64,000 nt of DNA from Hyphomicrobium_B sp001006785 (GTDB taxonomy: Bacteria; Pseudomonadota; Alphaproteobacteria; Rhizobiales; Hyphomicrobiaceae): the NCBI RefSeq assembly GCF_001006785.1, contig NZ_CDHO01000003.1, forward strand, positions 1,364,001 to 1,428,000, written 5' to 3'. The notes under the pieces are model-generated. The model had not been told where the DNA came from. It searched no databases and worked only from the letters and a program-made list of their open reading frames with translations. A program made the translations under genes and the position numbers. Below, piece by piece: positions 24,309 through 32,415 of this stretch (its first letter is position 1; every line of letters begins with the position of its first letter).

Positions 24309-25103
24309 CTATTCCAAGAACGCCAGCAATTCGCTCAGCGTCCAGACGTGGTCGGTGATGCCCGCCGCCATCGCCGGCGTGACGCGGAGGCTCCCGTGCA
24401 CAACGCAGAAGTTATAGGCGAACATGTTGAGCGCCACCGCATACTGGTGATTCTCCATGGATTTTGAGAACGCCAAACTCTTGCGGAAGTACCGTCGGCA
24501 CATATTCCTGAGCGTGCCGTTAAACCTCTCAACATGCGATGTGCCGACCAGCTCCCGGTCGGGGCTGCCGCTGATGACCTGGATCACCGCCGAGGGCCGG
24601 TTGGTGATGCGGTCGGTGAAGACCACCTTGCGCGCATAATCGATGTCCTTGCCGAAGGCCGCCTCCACCGCCGCCAAGTAGGCGTCGTGGCCGTCCGTGG
24701 AAAGCTGGATGCGGTTTCTCAGTCGGCCACGCAGGTCGTGCATGAAGTCGGTGCCGGTGGGAATGCCGCGGCAGCCCAGCTTCCAGCTGACCACCAGCTT
24801 GGTGTCTGGACAAAGGGCCACCCACAGCCACACGTCGCCGCCGTCCTGGCCACGTTGCGCGTATTTCAAGTTGTCCCGCTTGACGCGAAGGTAGGTCCAC
24901 ACCTCATCAGCCTCAATCCGCTTGCACGGGACATCACGGACGTGCTGGTCGAGGATCTTCATGGCCGCCACGCCTGCGCGCTTGAGCAGGGACAGGCAGG
25001 TGGTGGGGCTGGCGCCGCTGAGGCGGCCGCTGCTTCGGATACTGTTGCCTTCAATAAAGCATTGAAGGATGGAGAGTTGGCGGTAAGCCGGTAGAGAATT
25101 CAC
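24309..25103 (-). CDS. tnpA: IS1-family-like DDE transposase
   Basis: A 264-residue transposase. An N-terminal helix-turn-helix region (LPAYRQLSILQCFIEGNSIR, then TCLSLLKRAGVAAM) precedes the DDE catalytic core. The first Asp is in IEADEVWTYLRVKRDN, the second in IQLSTDGHDAYLAAVEAAFG and the Glu in SHVERFNGTLRN. The tail FCVVHGSLRVTPAMAAGITD is typical of the IS1-related group. The GTG at 25103 is preferred because GGAAG lies 8 bases before it and the homologous start begins there. It reads towards the left end. The 8-bp duplication and GGT ends agree with the family. Confidence 0.85.
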   Translation of the reverse strand: MNSLPAYRQLSILQCFIEGNSIRSSGRLSGASPTTCLSLLKRAGVAAMKILDQHVRDVPCKRIEADEVWTYLRVKRDNLKYAQRGQDGGDVWLWVALCPDTKLVVSWKLGCRGIPTGTDFMHDLRGRLRNRIQLSTDGHDAYLAAVEAAFGKDIDYARKVVFTDRITNRPSAVIQVISGSPDRELVGTSHVERFNGTLRNMCRRYFRKSLAFSKSMENHQYAVALNMFAYNFCVVHGSLRVTPAMAAGITDHVWTLSELLAFLE

Positions 25104-25251
25104 ATCTGTAACTTCCGTTGGGTTATTTGTTGGGCACAAAAATACGCTCAAGCGCCGCTTGAGCGTCGGAGAATTCTGGGATATAGGGATGTGGTGATCC
25201 CAGCTAGGACCACATCGCATATACCCACTCGGTTCTCGAAAGCGGGTGGGT

Positions 25252-25647
25252 TTATTTTTTGATCATGAACAACCTCCTCACCTTTTTGATGTGGTGTTTC
25301 TTCTTCAGCGCACTCAGCTGGGAAGAAAGGGAGGAAGCTTTGACCGTCATTCCGTATTTGGGGAATTCCGCGATGATACCCTCTTGGGTGATACCCTCGG
25401 GATGCGCCTCGATGATGGTGTAGGCGACGCCTTTCTGGGTTTTCAGGTCGGGAACGAACTTGGTGCGCTCAGCGCGGCGATCGCTTTCGCCGGTGGACAG
25501 GTCGCCCTCGATCTTGTCGAAGTTGCTCAGCAATTGTTGGTATAAATCGTAATCCCGCTTGAGGGTGTCGTACTCGGCGAGGCGGGCCTTCAGGGTCTCG
25601 CAGTGCCGCGCGATGGCGGTGTAACTCAGGGAGCGTGGGTCTTTCAT
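25252..25647 (-). CDS. Helical, winged-helix-like hypothetical protein
   Basis: A 131-residue basic protein beginning MKDPRSLSYTAIARHCETLK. A helical N-terminal half (a coiled-coil-like KARLAEYDTLKRDYDLYQQ) is followed by a probable winged-helix (VAYTIIEAHPEGITQEGIIA, then SLSSQLSALKKKHHIKKV). It may be a DNA-binding accessory protein of the transposon, but the family is not recognised. The start at 25647 avoids 13 codons without support. Confidence 0.5.
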   Translation of the reverse strand: MKDPRSLSYTAIARHCETLKARLAEYDTLKRDYDLYQQLLSNFDKIEGDLSTGESDRRAERTKFVPDLKTQKGVAYTIIEAHPEGITQEGIIAEFPKYGMTVKASSLSSQLSALKKKHHIKKVRRLFMIKK

Positions 25648-25863
25648 ACGGGGGCAATATTTAGAGTATCGCCGAATCGCAGGCAATCAAAAATCGTTCG
25701 CGGCGCGTTTGGGTTGCTCTCGAATGAATCGCAGAAGGGGCGATTATCCATCTAATCATATAGTTCGATATGATGCGGAGGTGTCGCATACCTTCGGACT
25801 CTTTCCTTCGGAACTTATGAAGTGGAGCAATCCGCGAGTGATTTCCTATATTCGTTTTATTTC

Positions 25864-25936
25864 AAACCATTGATGAATTGCGCCACTAATTACGCCACCA
25901 ATTCCGACAAATAGTGGCGCAATTAATTGATGGTTT
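25864..25936. promoter_or_regulatory. Long inverted repeat upstream of the Fic gene
   Basis: Two 25-base arms (25864-25888 and 25912-25936) match in 22 positions. They share the perfect core AATTGCGCCACTA/TAGTGGCGCAATT. It lies 43 bases before the Fic start. A third half-site-like ACGCCACCA occurs inside the spacer (25892-25900). It looks like an operator for the Fic protein's own winged-helix domain or for the neighbouring small protein. The surrounding region 25648-25979 otherwise holds no gene and is AT-rich. Confidence 0.5.
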
Positions 25937-25979
25937 GGACGGGGCCGGGTAAATTCCAATTTGAAGGAAAGTCCCGCAT

Positions 25980-27344
25980 GTGAAGCGTTCCCCAGCCGTA
26001 CAAGAACAAGCGGACCGAATCCGTAAAGCGTTCGGGGAGGATGGTACGGCGCTCTCGATGGGAAAACTCAGGGCCGCCCTCGGCCGCTACGACATTAAGC
26101 CCCGCACCTTGAGCCGCCGGCTGCAGGAGCTGGTGGATGGCGGGGAGATCCTGGTGGAAGGCATCACCAAGGGGGCCCGCTACCGGCTCAAGCCGAAGAA
26201 TGCCGATCCCCGCCACATACCGTTATCGGCCGCAGGCGAAGGGATCGAACGCCTGCTGGCCATTCCGGCGGATCAGCGCCTTGCCGTCGGCTACAACAGG
26301 GACTTCCTCGACGCCTACGTTCCCAACACCACCTTCTATCTGTCGAAGGAGGACCGGCAGACGCTTGCAGAGATCGGCAAAAGCCCCGTCACCGGCGCCA
26401 AGCCCGCCGGCACCTACGCGCGAGACATCCTCAACCGCCTGCTGGTGGACCTGTCTTGGAACTCCAGCCGCCTTGAGGGCAACACCTACAGCTTGCTGGA
26501 CACGCAGCGGCTCATCGCTTTCGGCCAGGCGGCGGAGGGCAAGTCACTGCAAGACGCGCAGATGATCCTCAACCACAAGAACGCCATCGAATTCCTGGTG
26601 ACTTCAACCGAGCCGCAGAAATTCACGCGTTACACCATCCTCAATCTGCACGCGCTGCTGGCCGAGGGGCTGCTCGGCAATCCGCGCGCGGCGGGCACCA
26701 TCCGTAACGTCCCGGTGAGCATCGCGGGCTCTGCCTACACCCCGCTGGCGGTGCCTGCCGCGATCGACGAGGTATTCAACGCGATCCTCGCCAAGGCCTC
26801 AGCCATCAAGGACCCGTTCGAGCAGTCGTTCTTCGTCATGGTGCACCTGCCGTACCTGCAGCCCTTCGAGGACGTGAACAAGCGGGTGTCGCGGCTTTCC
26901 GCCAACATCCCGTTCCTCAACCGCAACCTCTCTCCGTTGTCCTTCATCGAGGTGCCGGAGGAGGCCTACATCAAGGGGATGCTCGGGATCTACGAGTTCC
27001 ACCGCGTGGAGCTGTTCCGCGACGTCTACATCTGGGCCTACCAGCGCTCGGCCAACCAGTACGCCGCCCTACGCCACACCATCAGCCAGCCCGATCCGGT
27101 TCGCCTGCGCTACCGCAGCCTGGTGCTCAACACCGTAGCCGACATCGTGCGCGGGCCGTTGCGGCAAGCGGAGGCCAGGAAGCTCATCGACCGGCGGTCG
27201 GAAGATGTGAAGGCCTCCGACCGCGCGCGCTTCATCGAGATGGTGGAGTCGGAGCTGCTGGCGCTCCACGAGGGCAACATCGCGCCATACAAGGTGCTGC
27301 CGTCAGAGTTCGCGGCATGGCGGAGGGCGTGGGCCAGAGGGTGA
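25980..27344 (+). CDS. Fic-family protein with N-terminal winged-helix domain
   Basis: A 454-residue protein. The first 75 residues resemble a winged-helix DNA-binding domain (LSRRLQELVDGGEILVEG, then GARYRLKPK). The Fic core follows, with an N-terminal inhibitory-type helix region (DLSWNSSRLEGNTYSLLDT) that holds the SxxxEGN motif of self-inhibited Fic proteins. The active-site region is HLPYLQPFEDVNKRVSRLSA. This replaces the classic HPFxxGNGR by PFEDVNKR, a variant found in many Fic proteins; AMP transfer is therefore not certain. It starts with GTG. The inverted repeat upstream suggests self-regulation. Confidence 0.85.
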   Translation: MKRSPAVQEQADRIRKAFGEDGTALSMGKLRAALGRYDIKPRTLSRRLQELVDGGEILVEGITKGARYRLKPKNADPRHIPLSAAGEGIERLLAIPADQRLAVGYNRDFLDAYVPNTTFYLSKEDRQTLAEIGKSPVTGAKPAGTYARDILNRLLVDLSWNSSRLEGNTYSLLDTQRLIAFGQAAEGKSLQDAQMILNHKNAIEFLVTSTEPQKFTRYTILNLHALLAEGLLGNPRAAGTIRNVPVSIAGSAYTPLAVPAAIDEVFNAILAKASAIKDPFEQSFFVMVHLPYLQPFEDVNKRVSRLSANIPFLNRNLSPLSFIEVPEEAYIKGMLGIYEFHRVELFRDVYIWAYQRSANQYAALRHTISQPDPVRLRYRSLVLNTVADIVRGPLRQAEARKLIDRRSEDVKASDRARFIEMVESELLALHEGNIAPYKVLPSEFAAWRRAWARG

Positions 27345-27347
27345 TGG

Positions 27348-27773
27348 TCAATGCTCCGCGTGCAGGCAATGTTCGTGGTGGGAGAGGGTGTCGATGATCC
27401 GGCACTTGGCGATGCGGCCCTTGGCGCAGGCCTTGATCATGCTTTCCACCTCGACCTTCAGCGCGGTCAGGCGCTCGATGCGGCTGGTGATGCTGCGGAG
27501 ATGCTCGCGCGCCAGCGCGTCGACTTTAGCGCAAGAGCGCTGTGGCTGTTCCGCGAGGTCCAGCAGTTCGCGGATGGCCTCAACCTCGAACCCCAGCTCC
27601 CGCGCGTGACGGATGAAGCGCAGGCGATCCACCGCCTTGGCGCCATAAAGGCGCCGGTTGCCTTCGCTGCGCGGCGGGGGCGGCAGGAGGCCGATGCCCT
27701 CATAGTAGCGGATGGTGGGCACTTTCACCCCGGTTTTGCGTGACAAATCGCCGATGGCCATGAGGTCGGTCAT
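27348..27773 (-). CDS. MerR-family metal-responsive regulator
   Basis: A 141-residue regulator with the MerR helix-turn-helix at the N-terminus (LMAIGDLSRKTGVKVPTIRY, then YEGIGLLPPPPRSEGNRRLY) and a dimerisation helix. Metal-binding residues are likely Cys in RSCAKVDALAREH, plus Cys and His in KACAKGRIAKC and the tail HHEHCLHAEH. The extra Cys/His tail is typical of sensors for divalent metals such as Zn, Cd or Pb. It is divergent from the CDF transporter and shares a MerR-type promoter with it. Confidence 0.9.
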   Translation of the reverse strand: MTDLMAIGDLSRKTGVKVPTIRYYEGIGLLPPPPRSEGNRRLYGAKAVDRLRFIRHARELGFEVEAIRELLDLAEQPQRSCAKVDALAREHLRSITSRIERLTALKVEVESMIKACAKGRIAKCRIIDTLSHHEHCLHAEH

Positions 27774-27780
27774 AAAGTTC

Positions 27781-27811
27781 TTGCTCCTCTAGTCGCTAGA
27801 GATTGTACGCT
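27781..27811 (+). promoter_or_regulatory. MerR-type promoter and operator of the CDF gene
   Basis: TTGCTC (27781-27786) and TACGCT (27806-27811) can serve as -35 and -10 boxes, with a 19-base spacer, longer than the usual 17. The dyad CTCTAGTCGCTAGAG fills the spacer, as expected for MerR-family control by DNA distortion. Transcription would start near 27818, which is why the CDF start at 27840 is preferred to 27819. Confidence 0.65.
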
Positions 27812-27839
27812 CGCGGTCATGGAAACAAAAGGCCCGAAC

Positions 27840-28481
27840 ATGACCGACACCTGCCAATCCTCCGCCTGCGGTTGCCACGGCAATCCGCGCTTCGACGGCA
27901 TGGACCCGCGCTACAAGCGCGTGCTGTGGACGGTGATCGCCGCCAACGGCATCATGTTCCTGGTCGAGATGGCGGCAGGCCAGCTTGCGGCGTCGCAGGC
28001 CTTGCAAGCCGACGCACTCGACTTCCTCGGCGACACGCTCACCTACGGCATCAGCCTCGCGGTGATCGGCAAGTCCTTGCAGGTCCGCTCCGGTGCGGCG
28101 CTGGTCAAGGGTGTGAGCCTTTCACTGATGGGGCTGTGGGTGTTCGGCAGCACGCTCTACCACGTTCTCATCCTTGGGCTACCCCGCGCCGAGATCATGG
28201 GCGGCATCGCGGTGCTGGCGTTGGCGACCAATCTCGCGAGCGTGCTGCTTCTGCTGCGTTACAAGGACGGCGACGCCAACGTCCGGTCGGTGTGGCTGTG
28301 CTCGCGCAACGACGCGATCGGCAACGTGGCGGTGATGATCGCCGCGCTCGGCGTATGGGGCAGCGCCAGTGCGTGGCCCGACCTGGTGGTGGCGGGCATC
28401 ATGGCCTGCGTCTTCCTCACCTCATCCACGCAGATCTTGCGGCAAGCCTGGATGGAGAGGGAGGAAGCGCGTCTGGCCTAG
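27840..28481 (+). CDS. Cation diffusion facilitator family metal transporter
   Basis: A 213-residue inner-membrane protein with about six hydrophobic segments. The metal site motif ALQADALDFLGDTLTYG lies in the second helix and CSRNDAIGNVAV in the fifth, giving the four-ligand site used by CDF proteins to export Zn, Cd or similar ions against protons. The N-terminus is Cys/His-rich (CQSSACGCHGNPRFDGMD), perhaps for metal capture. There is no C-terminal cytoplasmic domain, so it is shorter than the usual 300 residues. Paired with the divergent MerR regulator. Confidence 0.85.
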   Translation: MTDTCQSSACGCHGNPRFDGMDPRYKRVLWTVIAANGIMFLVEMAAGQLAASQALQADALDFLGDTLTYGISLAVIGKSLQVRSGAALVKGVSLSLMGLWVFGSTLYHVLILGLPRAEIMGGIAVLALATNLASVLLLLRYKDGDANVRSVWLCSRNDAIGNVAVMIAALGVWGSASAWPDLVVAGIMACVFLTSSTQILRQAWMEREEARLA

Positions 28482-28576
28482 CGCGTGTCACAGCCTTGTA
28501 AGGTTTGAGCGACGTCAAGGCGTTTGGGAGGTGCACGGCGCAAATTCCCGCAAAACATAACCAGGGAGTTTCAATC

Positions 28577-29137
28577 ATGGCAAAGGCAGTCAAGTTAACC
28601 ACCCTCTCCATGGTGCTCGCGATGGGGCTGGCCCCCGTGGCGCTCGCCCAAAGTCCCCAATCCCAGGGCATGATGGGCTACGGCTGGGGCCAGGGCATGA
28701 TGGGCCCGAACGGCATGATGGGCTGGGGAATGATGGGGCCCGGCGGATGGTCCAACCGCATGGGTCCGGGCATGATGGGTTACGGGTTGATGGGCCCCGG
28801 CATGATGATGGGCTACGGTGCGGTGATGGACGGCCAGCTCGCCTATGTGAAGGCCGAACTCGGAATCTCGGATACGCAGGCCCAGGCCTGGGATGACTAT
28901 GTGAAAGCCCTCAAGGACCGCGCAACGACGATGCAGACCATGCACACGTCGATGATGCAGGGCATGCAAACCGGAACCGCACTTGATCGTATGCAGATCC
29001 ACATCCAGGCGATGCAAGGCATGCTCGACAGCATGAAAGCCATCGTGCCGGCGACGGAAGCGCTCTACAAGACGTTGAACGACGACCAAAAGAAGAAAGC
29101 AGACCTGCTGCTGGGAACGGGCTGCTGCATGATGTGA
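28577..29137 (+). CDS. Periplasmic Met/Gly-rich protein of the Spy/CpxP-like type
   Basis: A 186-residue protein with a signal peptide ending near VALAQ. A striking Met/Gly/Trp-rich low-complexity region follows (many MMG, GPGMM and MGYG units, about residues 30-85). The C-terminal half is helical, with several QTMHTSMMQGM-like heptads, as in LTxxQ/Spy-related proteins. Methionine-rich periplasmic segments bind Cu(I) or Ag(I), so it probably soaks up copper. Start at 28577; upstream codons to 28505 have no homology. Confidence 0.65.
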   Translation: MAKAVKLTTLSMVLAMGLAPVALAQSPQSQGMMGYGWGQGMMGPNGMMGWGMMGPGGWSNRMGPGMMGYGLMGPGMMMGYGAVMDGQLAYVKAELGISDTQAQAWDDYVKALKDRATTMQTMHTSMMQGMQTGTALDRMQIHIQAMQGMLDSMKAIVPATEALYKTLNDDQKKKADLLLGTGCCMM

Positions 29138-29161
29138 AGCAATCCTTAGCAAGGCGGGCGG

Positions 29162-29980
29162 TTGGAGAAGGCAGACAAGTTCCAAAGGCTTGGCAGGAAG
29201 AACGCGCGAACCATCTGTGCGCTCATCGGGCTTGTCATCGCGCCAATTCAACTGACCGGCGCCGAGCTTCCGCTGCACCAAGTTGTCAAGGAACTGTTTG
29301 ATGCCAGGCCGGACGCACCACCCGACTTTTCAGGAAAAGATTTGTCGCTGCTTGACCTGAGCGGCGTCGACTTCAAGCGCGCGAATCTCGCCGGCGCCAA
29401 CCTGCTGGGTGACGATCTTTCCGGAGCGAACCTCGCGGGCGTCAAGCTGGCGGGTTCCAAGCTCGACCGCACGACGTTGGCGCGAGCGAATTTCAATGGG
29501 GCGGACCTTTCCCGCGCCACGCTCTTCGATGCGGTGGGATCGCTGACCTTCGAGGCGCCCGCCGCCAATGCGCCGACCTTCGTGGGCGCCAATCTGTCCG
29601 GCGCCCGCATCTTTGCCCGGCTGAGCCGCGCTGACTTCCGCAACGCCAACCTCGCGGGTGCCCGGCTCGGCACCGAGCGCAACCAATTCAAGATGCCGAA
29701 GCAGACCGACCTTTCCGGCGCGCTCTTCGGCGGCGCCAATCTGGAGGGCGCCGACCTCACCGGCGCCAACCTGATCTTCGCAAATATGGCCGCCGCAAAT
29801 CTCAAGGGGGCCATCTTGACCCGAAGCGATTTGTCCAATGCGGATCTCAGCGGCGCGGAGCTCGCGGGAGCCGACTTTGCCGGCGCCAATATTTACGGGA
29901 CAATTTTCAGGGGCGCCAAGGGACTGGCGGGGGCGAAAGGCCTCGACAATGCACTCAACCGCGACAAGGCCATTTTCTGA
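29162..29980 (+). CDS. Exported pentapeptide-repeat protein
   Basis: A 272-residue protein. A hydrophobic N-terminal segment (ICALIGLVIAPIQLTGAE) looks like a signal peptide. About 25 pentapeptide repeats of the A(D/N)LxX type follow (for example DLSGVDFKRANLAGANLLGD in the first block), with one interruption around residues 120-140. Such repeats fold as a right-handed square helix; roles range from DNA mimicry to structural scaffolds. The start is a TTG. It lies between the copper-type Met-rich protein and the efflux operon, so it may be a cargo protein of metal resistance; the role is unknown. Confidence 0.75.
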   Translation: MEKADKFQRLGRKNARTICALIGLVIAPIQLTGAELPLHQVVKELFDARPDAPPDFSGKDLSLLDLSGVDFKRANLAGANLLGDDLSGANLAGVKLAGSKLDRTTLARANFNGADLSRATLFDAVGSLTFEAPAANAPTFVGANLSGARIFARLSRADFRNANLAGARLGTERNQFKMPKQTDLSGALFGGANLEGADLTGANLIFANMAAANLKGAILTRSDLSNADLSGAELAGADFAGANIYGTIFRGAKGLAGAKGLDNALNRDKAIF

Positions 29981-30066
29981 GAAGCCGGCATTACGCATTA
30001 TTCATTGGTCAGTGTTGGGCCAGAGCTTATGTTGCGTCGCAGCTGAAGCTATGGCAGTTTGATTTG

Positions 30067-30447
30067 GTGAGGAATCGCTTTTTCCAGCGCTGGTTCGTGA
30101 CGCTCGGCATGTTCGCCATGCTCGGGGCTCTCATTTCCATGCCTCTCACCGCGACCTACGCGCTGGCCATGGCGGGCACCCACGCCACAGTCTCCCACGG
30201 CATGACGATGGCCGATGCCAAGGGCGAGATGCCCTGCCAGAAGCCGATGAAGTCGTGCCCGGACTGCCCGCAGAAGGTCTGCCCGGAGATGGGCAGCTGC
30301 CTCGTGAAGTGCTTCCAGCCCTTGCCCGCCCCGATTTCCGAGGCGCGGCTTTCCCGTGACGTAATCGCCGAGCGCCTTGTGCCGTTGCCGGTCGCCGTCA
30401 CCACCGGCTCCTTGATCCCTCCGCTCCTCCGACCTCCCAGCGTCTGA
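30067..30447 (+). CDS. Cys/Met-rich periplasmic protein (copper operon)
   Basis: A 126-residue protein with an N-terminal membrane or signal segment and a cluster of cysteines and methionines (MPCQKPMKSCPDCPQKVCPE, then MGSCLVKCFQ). The rest is Pro-rich. The layout is shared with the protein at 35694-36032, so the two look paralogous. They probably bind Cu/Ag in the periplasm. GTG at 30067 or TTG at 30064 may be the start. Confidence 0.6.
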   Translation: MRNRFFQRWFVTLGMFAMLGALISMPLTATYALAMAGTHATVSHGMTMADAKGEMPCQKPMKSCPDCPQKVCPEMGSCLVKCFQPLPAPISEARLSRDVIAERLVPLPVAVTTGSLIPPLLRPPSV

Positions 30448-30550
30448 ACCGCGCCCATCGGGCGTGACTGCGGCTGCGGCTGACGCCGTGGCTTCGCGCG
30501 CGTCGGCCAATGATGGCCCGCGCCGGTTCACGACAACAGGAGATACCATC

Positions 30551-30946
30551 ATGAAAAGTTACTCATTGCGCGCGGCCGCCGTCGGCGTCGCGTTGCTCAT
30601 GGCCATGGCCGGTTCGGCGATGGCTGACACCAAGGACTACGAGTTCCAGCTTCTCGACAAGGACGTGAAGGCCGGCGCTGCGGTCATCGCGGTGAAACTG
30701 GTCCACAAGCCCTCCGGGCGCGCCATCGCCGATGCGGTGATCTTCGCCAAGCGCATCGACATGGGCCCCGACGGCATGGAGATGATGACCGCGCCGATCG
30801 AAGCGGTCTCATCCACCGAGCCCGGCGTCTACAAGTTCAAGACCGACCTCGGCATGGCCGGGGATTGGGCCTTGACCCTGGGCGCCAAGGTGCAGGGCGA
30901 GACCGGCACGGTCGAGAACAAGCTCATCCTCAAGGCCGTGCAATGA
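30551..30946 (+). CDS. FixH/YtkA-like periplasmic protein
   Basis: A 131-residue protein with a signal peptide (about residues 1-24, ending AMADT) and an Ig-like beta domain. AGAAVIAVKLVHKPSGRAIA and GVYKFKTDLGMAGDWALTL are typical for FixH/YtkA-like proteins found beside CusB. It carries MGPDGMEMM, a possible copper site. The stop overlaps the cusB start (ATGA at 30943-30946), so it is part of the efflux operon. Confidence 0.75.
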   Translation: MKSYSLRAAAVGVALLMAMAGSAMADTKDYEFQLLDKDVKAGAAVIAVKLVHKPSGRAIADAVIFAKRIDMGPDGMEMMTAPIEAVSSTEPGVYKFKTDLGMAGDWALTLGAKVQGETGTVENKLILKAVQ

Positions 30947-32415
30947 GCCCGCTCAAGGCATTGGTTTCCGTCGCAGCGATTGTCGCTGCGGCGGGAGCCG
31001 GCTTGTGGGCCGGCCAGACTGGCCTGCTCAAGCTGCCGATGACCGCCGCGGCGATGACCGAGGCGCACCCCGCCGCCAGCGGGCCCGTCATCTATTACCG
31101 CGACCCGAACGGCAAGCCGTTCTACTCGCTGACGCCGCGCAACACCGACGGCGGCCAAGCCTATGTGGCCGTGCTCGCCAGCGAGGACGTGTCGCTCGAG
31201 CCCAAGCCCAAGACCGATGCAGTTGCCCAAGCGGCAGCGTCATCCGGCGACAAGAAGATCAAGTATTACCGCAACCCGATGGGCCTGCCGGACACCTCGC
31301 CGGTGCCGAAGAAAGACAGCATGGGGATGGATTACATCCCGGTCTACGAGGGCGAGGACAGCGACGACGGCTCCATCAAGGTCTCTCCGGGCAAGATCCA
31401 GCGCACCGGCGTCGAGACCGTAGCAGTCGGCCGCCACCAAATGACCCGCACCATCCAGGCGCCGGGGTCGGTCGCCATTGACGAGCGCCGCGTCGCGGTG
31501 GTGGCACCGAAGTTCGACGGATACGTCGTGAAAGTCAGCGACGTCACCACCGGCACGCACGTCAAGGAAGGCGATGTGCTGGCGACGGTGTTCGGCCAGG
31601 CCATCCTCGACCAGGCCGCGCGCCTGCTCATCGAGCAGAACTCCGGCTTCGTGCGCGGCGACGACGCATTCACGCCCCCCGGCCTCAAGGGTCCCGGTGG
31701 CGTGGTTGGTGCCAGCCGCCGGCTGGAAAACCTCGGCGTCACGCAGGAGTTCATCGACCAGGTCAAGCGCAACCGGCAGGTGCCTGACACCTTCACCATC
31801 CGCGCGCCCATCAGCGGCGACGTGCTCGAACGCAACTGGAGCGACGGCCAGGGCTTCAAGGCGGGCGACGTCGGCTTCCGCATTGCCGACCACAGTGTAG
31901 TGTGGGTGATGGCAGACGTGGCCGAAGGGGACATCGCCCTGGTCAAGCCCGGCCAGCGCGTAAACGTGATGATGCGCGCTTATCCCGGCCGCGTCTTCGC
32001 GGGCAAGGTCACGGTTGTTTATCCGCACCTGATGAAGGAAACGCGCACCGCCCAGGTCCGCATCGAGTTGCCCAATCCCGATATGGCGCTGCTGCCGGAC
32101 ATGTACGGCAACGTCGAGATCGCCACCGGCGGCAACGCAGACACGTTGGCTATTCCCGCGAGCGCGGTGATCGACAGCGGCAACCGGCAGGTGGTGCTGG
32201 TGGACCTGGGCAATGGCCGCTACGAACCGCGCGACGTGAAGCTCGGGCGAACGGGCGACGGTTTCCGCGAGGTGCTGAGCGGCCTCACGCAAGGCGACAA
32301 GGTGGTGGTCAATGGCAACTTCCTCATCGACGCTGAGAGCAACCTGCAATCCGCCCTGAAAGGCTTTGAGGCGGCTTCGCCCACCATGCCATCCAACACG
32401 GAGGCCAGCCAATGA
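30943..32415 (+). CDS. cusB: CusB-type RND periplasmic adaptor
   Basis: A 490-residue membrane-fusion protein linking the inner-membrane pump CusA to an outer-membrane channel. After an N-terminal anchor, it has two heavy-metal-binding motifs (YYRDPNGKPFYS, then YYRNPMGLPDTSPVPK with SMGMDYIPVYE at about residue 120-135), which are Met-rich. The barrel-sandwich hybrid (VAIDERRVAVVAPKFDGYV) and the beta-barrel domains follow. It is longer than E. coli CusB because of the doubled metal motif. The start overlaps the previous stop and its stop overlaps cusA. Confidence 0.9.
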   Translation: MSPLKALVSVAAIVAAAGAGLWAGQTGLLKLPMTAAAMTEAHPAASGPVIYYRDPNGKPFYSLTPRNTDGGQAYVAVLASEDVSLEPKPKTDAVAQAAASSGDKKIKYYRNPMGLPDTSPVPKKDSMGMDYIPVYEGEDSDDGSIKVSPGKIQRTGVETVAVGRHQMTRTIQAPGSVAIDERRVAVVAPKFDGYVVKVSDVTTGTHVKEGDVLATVFGQAILDQAARLLIEQNSGFVRGDDAFTPPGLKGPGGVVGASRRLENLGVTQEFIDQVKRNRQVPDTFTIRAPISGDVLERNWSDGQGFKAGDVGFRIADHSVVWVMADVAEGDIALVKPGQRVNVMMRAYPGRVFAGKVTVVYPHLMKETRTAQVRIELPNPDMALLPDMYGNVEIATGGNADTLAIPASAVIDSGNRQVVLVDLGNGRYEPRDVKLGRTGDGFREVLSGLTQGDKVVVNGNFLIDAESNLQSALKGFEAASPTMPSNTEASQ

